DNA from: Gammaproteobacteria bacterium UBA5078
Lineage (GTDB): Bacteria > Pseudomonadota > Gammaproteobacteria > Pseudomonadales > Pseudohongiellaceae
Direction of reading: 5' to 3'
Assembly (NCBI GenBank): GCA_002416505.1
Contig: DIAM01000019.1
Location: 1-57,585, forward strand
DNA length: 57,585 nucleotides
A program made the translations under genes and the position numbers. The notes beneath the pieces were generated by a model. The model saw nothing but the letters and a program-made list of their open reading frames with translations, was not told the DNA's origin and ran no database searches. This document shows positions 51,181-57,585 of this stretch, piece by piece; the first letter of the stretch is position 1, and each line of letters starts with the position of its first letter.

Positions 51181-53484
51181 ATGACAACGCGCGGATCAAT
51201 AGAACGAATCAGCGGAACACGCGATACATTCACAAAGTCTTTTCGCAGAACCCTCAACTGTTTCGGTCTTTTTAGTCTGCTGCTATCGCTAATCCCTGTG
51301 GCTAGCGCTCAGGAAATAGTGGTTAGACGCGACTCCCAAGGAGGTGTCGCAATAAAGGCTGTTCGCTATGAAGGGAGGGTTAGCATCGACGGTAATCTAG
51401 ATGAATCCATCTATCAAGAAGTTGCCCCCGTTTCCGATCTTATTCAACAGATCCCTATTGAAGCCGCACCCGCCAGCGAAAAAACTGAAGTATGGGTTTT
51501 CTACGATGATGACAATATTTATGTCACTGCGCGTAACTATGAATCTGTTCCAGAGAGCGAGTGGGTGGCCAATGAAATGCGCCGAGATACGAGCCAGCTA
51601 CGCACGAACGATTCGTTCACAGTAATGCTCGATACTTACCAAGACCGCCGTAACGGGGTAGCCTTTCTTGTGACGCCAATCGGGGGCTTCTCCGATTTCG
51701 CTATCTCCAATGAGGGTGATGGTGGTCGTGGTGTGAATTTCGATTGGAATGTCGTATGGGATTCACGCGTAGGGAGATTCGATGGTGGGTGGACCGTTGA
51801 GATGCGGATTCCCTTTCGCTCACTTCGTTACGAACCGGGCGAGGAACAAACCTGGGGAATTCAGTTCAGGCGCATCGTTCGACGTTTAAACGAAGCGTCT
51901 TATTTGACCGAGCTGCCTATCGCAGCGGCGGGCAACAGTGTGATACGCGGGATGTGGCGTATCTCTCAAGCTGGTACTTTAGAAGATTTACAGGTGCCGA
52001 CGAGCAAATTCAATCTCGAGATAAAGCCCTATGGTCTAGGAAGTGTTACCACGAACCGATTATCAAACCCGCCAATCGACAATAAGGCTGAAGGAGAAGC
52101 GGGTGTCGATATCAAGTTCGGCATCACCAACAATCTGACCGCTGACTTCACTTACAATACGGATTTCGCCCAGGTGGAGGTGGATGAGCGCCAGGTAAAC
52201 CTGACACGATTCAGTCTGCTTTTCCCAGAGAAGCGAGAGTTCTTCTTGGAGGGGCGCGGTAACTTCAGCTTCACTCAACCGAGTGGCCTAGACACGCCGA
52301 CGATGTTTTTTAGTCGTCGAATTGGCTTAGAAGGCTCTCAGATTGTTCCCATAAATGTTGGCGCTAGACTCACAGGGAAAATTGGTAACTTCGATATTGG
52401 TGCGCTCAATATTAGCACTGACGCCAATGATTTCTCGAATATCGAATCTACTGGATTTTCGGTTCTTAGAGTGAAACGAGATATCTTCCGTCGCAGTAGC
52501 ATCGGCGCAATATTTACTGACAGATCGGAATCCTTAGTAGGCAATGGTTCGAGCCAATTGTATGGCATCGATGGCGCATTCGATTTTTGGGATGACTTCT
52601 CGATCGATACTTATTTAGCGAAGACCGACAGCCCCGGCCTGCAAGATAAGGATAAGAGTTATATGGCGAACTTCGCCTATGATGGCGATCGCTATGGATT
52701 CAGCAGTGGTTATGTGGTGGTCGAAGACAATTTCAATCCAGAAATTGGCTTCGTGCGGCGCGACAATTTCAAACAGTACGTTGGTTCAGCTCGTTTCAGT
52801 CCACGCCCTACCTCGATAGACTCAATCCGCCGTTTCAGTTTCGAGGCCGATACACAGTCTTATTGGTCTGATGCGACAGACAGGCTCGAAACCCAGCGGC
52901 ATGACCTGAGTTTTTCGACTGAGTTTGAAACAAGCGATGAATTCGAAATTGCCATCAGCGATCAGTTCGAGATGATTACGCGACCATTTAGAATTGCTGA
53001 TGGTGTGACTCTGAAGCCGGGAGACTACGATTTTACGAGCTATACAACGTCTTACACATTGGGCGCACAGCGCAAAATTAGCGGTACAGTTTCACTGAGA
53101 GTAGGTGATTTTTGGAGCGGTAAGAACACGGCACTGGAGTTCAGCGGTGCGCGTATAGAACTTTCACCGCAGCTCTCCTTAGAGCCAGCGTATTCGATCA
53201 ATAAGGTTGAACTTCCCGAAGGAGATTTCGAAACTGAACTCGGCCGCCTTCGTGTTACCTACACGCTTTCGCCGCGCATGTATGTTAGTGGCCTCGTGCA
53301 GTACGATTCGAATGCAAACTCGTTTAGCACTAATCTGCGCTTCCGTTGGGAGTGGGCGCCGAGCAGTGAACTGTTCATCGTATATAGCGACGACAGAGAT
53401 ACAAGTCCTTTTGGTGACCCCAATAGTTTCGAGATTCGCAACCGGGGATTCGCGATTAAATTTAATAAGCTGTTTCAGATTTAG
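51181..53484 (+). CDS. Secreted DUF5916 protein with CBM9-like N-terminal domain
   Basis: A 767-residue exported protein. A signal sequence (hydrophobic about residues 25-40, ending VASAQEI) is followed by a domain like carbohydrate-binding family 9 (EGRVSIDGNLDESIYQEVAP, TEVWVFYDDDNIYVTARN, NDSFTVMLDTYQDRRNGVAF). The large C-terminal part has beta-barrel-like text (FSLLFPEKREFFLEGRGNFS, ending in a strand with RGFAIKFNKLFQI). DUF5916 proteins are usually outer-membrane associated; substrate and function are unknown. The divergent TetR regulator lies 246 bases away. Confidence 0.85.
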   Translation: MTTRGSIERISGTRDTFTKSFRRTLNCFGLFSLLLSLIPVASAQEIVVRRDSQGGVAIKAVRYEGRVSIDGNLDESIYQEVAPVSDLIQQIPIEAAPASEKTEVWVFYDDDNIYVTARNYESVPESEWVANEMRRDTSQLRTNDSFTVMLDTYQDRRNGVAFLVTPIGGFSDFAISNEGDGGRGVNFDWNVVWDSRVGRFDGGWTVEMRIPFRSLRYEPGEEQTWGIQFRRIVRRLNEASYLTELPIAAAGNSVIRGMWRISQAGTLEDLQVPTSKFNLEIKPYGLGSVTTNRLSNPPIDNKAEGEAGVDIKFGITNNLTADFTYNTDFAQVEVDERQVNLTRFSLLFPEKREFFLEGRGNFSFTQPSGLDTPTMFFSRRIGLEGSQIVPINVGARLTGKIGNFDIGALNISTDANDFSNIESTGFSVLRVKRDIFRRSSIGAIFTDRSESLVGNGSSQLYGIDGAFDFWDDFSIDTYLAKTDSPGLQDKDKSYMANFAYDGDRYGFSSGYVVVEDNFNPEIGFVRRDNFKQYVGSARFSPRPTSIDSIRRFSFEADTQSYWSDATDRLETQRHDLSFSTEFETSDEFEIAISDQFEMITRPFRIADGVTLKPGDYDFTSYTTSYTLGAQRKISGTVSLRVGDFWSGKNTALEFSGARIELSPQLSLEPAYSINKVELPEGDFETELGRLRVTYTLSPRMYVSGLVQYDSNANSFSTNLRFRWEWAPSSELFIVYSDDRDTSPFGDPNSFEIRNRGFAIKFNKLFQI

Positions 53485-53534
53485 GGTTCTAGTACACGGT
53501 GATATTTTTTAAGCTAAGCTTTGGAGATTTCAGG

Positions 53535-53596
53535 GAGATTGTCTGCCCCGTTTTTAGTGACACAATGAAATGACTTGGGGTGTTACAGACAATCTC
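53535..53596. repeat. Inverted-repeat element with 11-bp arms
   Basis: GAGATTGTCTG (53535-53545) and CAGACAATCTC (53586-53596) are perfect complements around about 40 bases; inside, CCCC and GGGG stand just within each arm. It is a different repeat from the GGGGTCAGAGTAA family and lies just before the BCCT relic. Confidence 0.7.
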
Positions 53597-53638
53597 GTTA
53601 AGGGTCGTTTTGTCTTATCTCTTCTCTTGTGAGAATTA

Positions 53639-53978
53639 GCCTTGTTCATCGAGCTGGCAGAGGGTGCCCTACAGATTGCACAGGCGGCGATTGAGGATGT
53701 GCCTACAATACTCTTCGTTATGCTCGAACATCTGCCGATGACGACAGTCACTTCCATGCTGGCGACCCTGTTGATCGTGCCCTTCTTCGTGACCCCATCG
53801 GTGGCCTTCCCCTAGCTACCGAAGAAGGGTTCCCAGAAAACCTATTGGCGTGCCGAGGTCTCGATCTCAGAAAGAGACCGACATTCTGATGTCGCAGGCT
53901 ATACCAAGGGCCAGATAATGGGGGGTGATTGAGCAATTCGATCTGCATACCCAAATGCCGCACATACAACAGATTTGA
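53639..53978 (+). pseudogene. Relic of a BCCT-family betaine/choline transporter
   Basis: An interrupted reading frame. The first part (TILFVMLEHLPMTTVTSMLA, then TLLIVPFFVTPSVAFP and TAG at 53813) resembles helices 10-11 of BCCT transporters (typical FALLEQLPLSTLTSLLA and FFVTSSDSG). After a deletion, the same frame reads TYWRAEVSISERDRHSDVAG, then a frameshift near 53928 gives IEQFDLHTQMPHIQQI, like the C-terminal cytosolic tail of BetT-type proteins. Most of the gene is gone, so no product is made. Confidence 0.75.
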
Positions 53979-54242
53979 ATTGCTAGCACATAGTCGATTG
54001 AAACGACTAAGGTCGTGCTAGTGGGTTTATCGGTCCGTCGTTCAACCATGCAGTTATGAGCCTTTGTGGCTTGGGAGAAACTCCTTGTACTGTGTCTAGG
54101 CGGAATGAAGGGACTTACTGATTATTGACAATACCTGCTGGACTCAAGCTGCTATAGTCGTGTCGGCTCCCGCTAGTTTCTTGTCTGCTCGCGACCTGGG
54201 ATTGAGCGCTTGGTGAATTGCTATCTCATCGGATTTAACACT

Positions 54243-55076
54243 ATGGACGAAAAAGACACATACAAGACGAAGCGATTCTTCATACTAACTTTCTCTATCA
54301 CCTGGATTTGTTGGTTTGCGGCCCCTTATTTGGGAGATCCTCTCAATAGTGATGCCACATTCCTTGTGCTCATGCTAATAGGGCTTATGACCCCCTTTGC
54401 CATCGCGTTGTACCTGATTCTGGCGTCTAAAAGCACGCGGCTGAAAAAGACATTCTTTAATAAGCTGCTCAATATCAAGTTAATCAAACCGAGAAGCATT
54501 CCCCTGTTTTTAGTGCTGTTCCCTGCCTCCATTATTGGCGCTATTTTAGTGTCGACGTTGTTTGGCTATTCGCTGGATCAATTTACAATCGTAGAAGAGT
54601 TTTCCTTTAGTATTGGCACTGTGCCAACATTTCTTATCTTATTGCTCGCTGCAGGATTTGAAGAATTAGGCTGGAGAGGGTACGCCATAGAGAGTTTGAA
54701 TAGTAAATTGAACTATTTTGAAGCGACGCTTATTTTCGGGATTCTCTGGTCTCTGTGGCATTTGCCAATGTTTTTTATTCCTCACTCTTACCAGGCAGAA
54801 TTGCTGCAAGAAGATTTTCTACTAGTGGCTAACTTCTTTATTAGCATTGTGCCCTTGGCGTTCATTATCGGGTGGTTTTGTAAAAAGAACAGCGGAAGTA
54901 TTCTAGGCGCGGTATTGATTCACTTTATCATTAATATCACTCAAGAATTTTTCCAGGTATCGCCTTATACGAAATGTATCCAAACCGTGATACTCATCGT
55001 TATCGCGGTTGCTTTCGTGCTCGCTGACAAGAAAATGTTTTTTGAGAAACCCCAGGGTCAAGCCGCTAGCTTATAG
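54243..55076 (+). CDS. CPBP-family intramembrane metalloprotease
   Basis: A 277-residue membrane protein of the CAAX protease/bacteriocin-processing (CPBP, Abi) family. FEELGWRGYAIES is motif 1 (EExxxR), LWSLWHLPMFF motif 2 and AVLIHFIINITQEF motif 3 with its His. Eight or so hydrophobic helices are visible. Members process lipidated proteins or peptides, or confer self-immunity. The ATG at 54243 was chosen; the GTG at 54210 is possible. No good ribosome-binding site is present for either. A second, partial member is at the right edge. Confidence 0.85.
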   Translation: MDEKDTYKTKRFFILTFSITWICWFAAPYLGDPLNSDATFLVLMLIGLMTPFAIALYLILASKSTRLKKTFFNKLLNIKLIKPRSIPLFLVLFPASIIGAILVSTLFGYSLDQFTIVEEFSFSIGTVPTFLILLLAAGFEELGWRGYAIESLNSKLNYFEATLIFGILWSLWHLPMFFIPHSYQAELLQEDFLLVANFFISIVPLAFIIGWFCKKNSGSILGAVLIHFIINITQEFFQVSPYTKCIQTVILIVIAVAFVLADKKMFFEKPQGQAASL

Positions 55077-55131
55077 TGGCTTTGAATGCTCACTTGCCTA
55101 TCCCCCTTCAAGTGCTAAGATTGCTTGCACT

Positions 55132-56259
55132 ATGCCCACGCTACTACAATATATCTTCGCCATCGGTACCTTTCAGGGCTTCCTACTCTCTGCTCTCCTA
55201 TTATTCACCTCCAATATTAGCTATGCCAGCCGAATTTTAGGGGTGTGGTGTGGCTTCTTGGCGGCGGGTCTCATGCTACCTCTAGTGCTACAACTAGAGA
55301 CAATCGAGGTTTATGGATTCTTGCTCGCTTTGGCAGGTTTCTTGCCTGCAAGCTTCGGTGCGCTGTTATATTTATATTGCCGTCATTCAGTTCTAGATGA
55401 TGGTTTTAGAGCAAAAGATTTGCTGCATTTTATTCCTTTTGTAAGTTGTTACCTACTGAACATCGACCTGCTGTTCTCACCTGACCAGGTAATTCAGATG
55501 TTTGTCGAGGATACACGCGAAGTAACTACAAGATATTCTCTTGGTCAGATCATTCTTTTCGGGCAGGCGTATATTTATATCTTCTATACCGCATTCTTTA
55601 TGTATGGGTATCAGCGGCGAGCCCAGGACAATTATGCGGGGTTTAATCCCGACATATTTGATTGGTTATGGATTCTACAAGGATTCAATTTGCTCATATG
55701 GAGTTTGAAGGCGGCGGGGATGCTCATCCCCGGGTTCGGCCTACTCATTGGCGGAGACGTCTTAATTGTAATCTTGATTTACGGCATTGGATTGGCGCAG
55801 TGGCGTAATCCGCAGCTGTTCAAAATTGCAGTGCCTATCGCTGCGGATGCTACGGTGTCAGGCAATGATGTAGGCTCAAGATTAGCAGGCAAACTGGATG
55901 AGGATACGCGCCTAGCCTTGATGGCGAGCGTCAATGAATACGTGCGGACACATCAGGCTTTTTTGGATAGCGAACTATCATTGAGACGTCTTTCTGACGC
56001 TATCGGTATTAGTACTCATCATCTTTCTGAGACCTTGAACGGAGAAACCGGGCAGAATTTCTATAATTATGTAAACAAGCTGCGCGTAGAGTATGTATGC
56101 GAGCATCTCAAGCGGGATCAGGAGATCAAGCTTTTGGACTTGGGCTTGCAAGCCGGGTTTTCGTCAAAAAGTACCTTCAACTCAGTCTTTAAGAAGCAGA
56201 CAGGGCTGACGCCGACGCAGTATCGCAACAAGTGTATGGAAAACACTGCCCCTTCCTAA
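55132..56259 (+). CDS. AraC-type regulator with a seven-helix membrane domain
   Basis: A 375-residue protein. The N-terminal 230 residues contain about seven hydrophobic helices (for example YIFAIGTFQGFLLSALLLF, FLLALAGFLPASFGALLYLY and LLIGGDVLIVILIYGIG). The C-terminal 100 residues are an AraC DNA-binding domain: LRRLSDAIGISTHHLSETLN and LLDLGLQAGFSSKSTFNSVF, KKQTGLTPTQYR. Such membrane-bound AraC proteins are thought to sense signals directly. The start at 55132 opens with a membrane helix; a longer frame to 55009 overlaps the CPBP gene. The neighbouring target may be the gene downstream. Confidence 0.85.
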   Translation: MPTLLQYIFAIGTFQGFLLSALLLFTSNISYASRILGVWCGFLAAGLMLPLVLQLETIEVYGFLLALAGFLPASFGALLYLYCRHSVLDDGFRAKDLLHFIPFVSCYLLNIDLLFSPDQVIQMFVEDTREVTTRYSLGQIILFGQAYIYIFYTAFFMYGYQRRAQDNYAGFNPDIFDWLWILQGFNLLIWSLKAAGMLIPGFGLLIGGDVLIVILIYGIGLAQWRNPQLFKIAVPIAADATVSGNDVGSRLAGKLDEDTRLALMASVNEYVRTHQAFLDSELSLRRLSDAIGISTHHLSETLNGETGQNFYNYVNKLRVEYVCEHLKRDQEIKLLDLGLQAGFSSKSTFNSVFKKQTGLTPTQYRNKCMENTAPS

Positions 56260-56401
56260 CCCCAGAACGTCCGAAGCGGCCAATTTGCACGTCCGAATAG
56301 CACCAAGTGGACGCCTCCGCCCGCTATCCCTGTTGAAATAGATCCACATTCACCCCCCCCTAGTAGGGGATGATGATGCTCACTGAATGGGAGATCGCAA
56401 G

Positions 56402-57070
56402 ATGACGACTAGTTTCGAACTGATGCAAGTACCAAAGCGGCATAAGGCCGTATCGGGATTATTCATCCTCGGCGCATTGCTGGCGGCCATGATTGGCCTC
56501 TACGGGATTGCCTTCCCCACACTATTACCTGATATGCCCGACGAATTTCATCGCCGTTATCTGAACATGTCGTATGCCCTAATATCAATGCATGTGGTTG
56601 GCGCGGGTATAGCCTTGTTAATTGCACCTTTGCAGTTGGTGATTTATCGCAGGAACAGAATTTTACATCGCTACCTGGGGCGCGTGTATTTCCTGGCAGT
56701 GATGGCAGGAAGCGTTGGCGGCTATTATATGGCCTGGCATGCTTTTGGAGGATTTATCAGTACGCTGGGGTTGGCTGTGTTGGCTACCCTATGGTGGTCC
56801 TTCACACTGCTCGCGGTGATCTATGCACGTGCCGGGAATATCGCCGCCCACCGCCGCTGGATGCTACGTAGCTTTGCTCTGACCTATGCCGCTGTGACGC
56901 TGAGGCTGATGTCGCCTGTTCTGAGTGTATTTCTCGACCAGCTGACGCAATCCCAAGTAGTGTATTGGGCTTCTTGGACTCTGAATCTCGCATTAGTGCA
57001 AATATGGATAAACACGACTGGACAGAAGTTAGGGCAGGGACTAGCAAACAGCAAAGGCCTAATTAAGTAG
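56402..57070 (+). CDS. DUF2306-type membrane protein
   Basis: A 222-residue protein with about six hydrophobic segments (LFILGALLAAMIGLYGIAFP, ISMHVVGAGIALLIAPLQLV, YFLAVMAGSVGGYYMAWHAF, TLGLAVLATLWWSFTLLAVI and others). The pattern RNRILHRYLGRVYFL and NIAAHRRWMLRSFALTYAAVTLR agrees with the DUF2306 family of predicted membrane proteins (related to ferric reductase-like or heme-binding helices, with several His), whose function is not known. GGGAG lies 8 bases upstream of the ATG. It lies 142 nt after the AraC gene and may be its target. Confidence 0.8.
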   Translation: MTTSFELMQVPKRHKAVSGLFILGALLAAMIGLYGIAFPTLLPDMPDEFHRRYLNMSYALISMHVVGAGIALLIAPLQLVIYRRNRILHRYLGRVYFLAVMAGSVGGYYMAWHAFGGFISTLGLAVLATLWWSFTLLAVIYARAGNIAAHRRWMLRSFALTYAAVTLRLMSPVLSVFLDQLTQSQVVYWASWTLNLALVQIWINTTGQKLGQGLANSKGLIK

Positions 57071-57158
57071 TAAATGGGGGCAGAGTGAATATTTCTTATC
57101 TAAGTTTCTATAGGTTCGATATATAAAGTACTTAAACTTACCAAATATACATTGCCCC
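57070..57158. repeat. Second dispersed repeat (about 90 bp), copy B
   Basis: Starts GTAAATGGGGGCAGAGTGAA and ends ATACATTGCCCC; it is the partner of 50181-50272. It lies between two converging genes, just after the DUF2306 stop. Confidence 0.65.
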
Positions 57159-57220
57159 TATCTGATTAGCAGCTTTTCCATTGTGTCAGTATGAGCTTCA
57201 ATACTATTGAGGACCAATCT

Positions 57221-57585
57221 TTACCCACGTACAGGGTATACGAGGATATGGGTAAGTAGATGCGCGATAATGGCGGACTCTAAGCCATAGCGCCAGAAAA
57301 GGTAGCCCGCAACCAGTCCGAATAAAGCATTCCCCACAGTAATGTAAACAGCAATTGATGCGGGAACTGTACCCATTACTGCCGCTACAGACGGTACGTG
57401 CGAGATGCCAAAGATCAACGCGCTGATTGCAATTGCACACCAAATCACGCCCACAGAAACCTCACCGCTTCCTCGCTGCAGGGCACGCCACCCTGTCCAA
57501 GCGAGCAGTGTCATTAGCCCCCAACGCATCAAGACTTCTTCACTTATTCCGCCATACAAGAGCTGGTAAGGCCCTAGAACACTAG
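57221..57585 (-). CDS. CPBP-family intramembrane metalloprotease, 5' part beyond the window
   Basis: The reading frame is open to the window edge (57585), so the N-terminal part is missing. What remains shows GGISEEVLMRWGLMTLLAW (motif 1, EExxxR), FGISHVPSV (motif 2) and IIAHLLTHILVYPVRG (motif 3 His), with membrane helices. It belongs to the same broad family as the gene at 54243 but is not close to it. The TTG at 57559 is probably internal, not the start. Confidence 0.8.
   Translation of the reverse strand, partial: SVLGPYQLLYGGISEEVLMRWGLMTLLAWTGWRALQRGSGEVSVGVIWCAIAISALIFGISHVPSVAAVMGTVPASIAVYITVGNALFGLVAGYLFWRYGLESAIIAHLLTHILVYPVRG

Noticed and set aside
1..57585. Prophage, integrative element or plasmid origin
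   Set aside because: No integrase, phage structural gene, relaxase, partition or replication gene and no flanking tRNA was found.

Overview
The window looks like chromosomal DNA of a free-living, probably marine, aerobic gammaproteobacterium. The reasons are a TonB2/TtpC-type energy operon, small gammaproteobacterial families (DUF2986, DUF6447), a Fur box and an FNR/Anr-type box of gammaproteobacterial consensus, a REP element resembling those of Pseudomonas, two TonB-dependent receptors, many secreted hydrolases and several c-type cytochromes. I cannot name genus or species. No tRNA, rRNA, CRISPR array, prophage or intact transposase was seen.

Layout. 1-8.3 kb: a SOUL heme-binding protein, a secreted alpha/beta hydrolase, a dead response-regulator gene, two distantly placed paralogues of an unrecognised secreted family (394 and 386 aa), and between them a two-gene operon for a cytochrome c/PHM-type copper monooxygenase and a secreted partner. 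A deleted remnant of the hydrolase gene lies beyond the second paralogue, so the block looks like an old segmental duplication. 8.3-13.1 kb: EVE-domain protein, a complex REP-like element, a frameshifted cytochrome c-Vgb-type propeller gene, cytochrome b561, gamma-glutamyltransferase and DUF6447. 13.6-19.8 kb: TonB receptor, a diheme peroxidase with a Met/His-rich tail and its partner, a divergent monoheme lipoprotein with a perfect FNR-type box between them, and a serine hydrolase. 20-30.7 kb: arsR-arsI, a Fur-box TonB receptor, MscS, nnrS, an orphan sdhB, a cupin, map with a ParD-like gene, a serine hydrolase and the arsenite exporter ACR3. 30.8-36.5 kb: PEBP and a six-gene TonB2 operon with overlapping cistrons. 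36.5-45.6 kb: SYLF protein, tandem cytoplasmic and exported KatG with OxyR-like half-sites, a Rap1a/Tai-TonB fusion, DUF2986, a four-helix membrane protein recalling pentameric channels, PACE exporter, PEBP. 45.8-57.6 kb: GMC oxidoreductase pair, O-methyltransferase with TetR, second TetR, DUF5916 protein, a BCCT transporter relic, two CPBP proteases, a membrane-linked AraC regulator and a DUF2306 protein.

A family of short palindromic repeats (core GATCAAAGGGGTCAGAGTAA with its inverse) occurs at about nine sites, nearly all at 3' ends of genes, sometimes nested in itself, and it supplies the last codons (KGSE-stop) of two genes. A second imperfect repeat of about 90 bp occurs twice, and a third inverted-repeat element lies next to the transporter relic.

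Functional themes: oxidative and nitrosative stress (two KatGs, diheme peroxidase, NnrS, FNR box), metal and arsenic handling (arsR, arsI, ACR3, Fur-type receptor, TonB2) and scavenging by secreted enzymes. All functions are inferred from sequence by eye; no database search was run.
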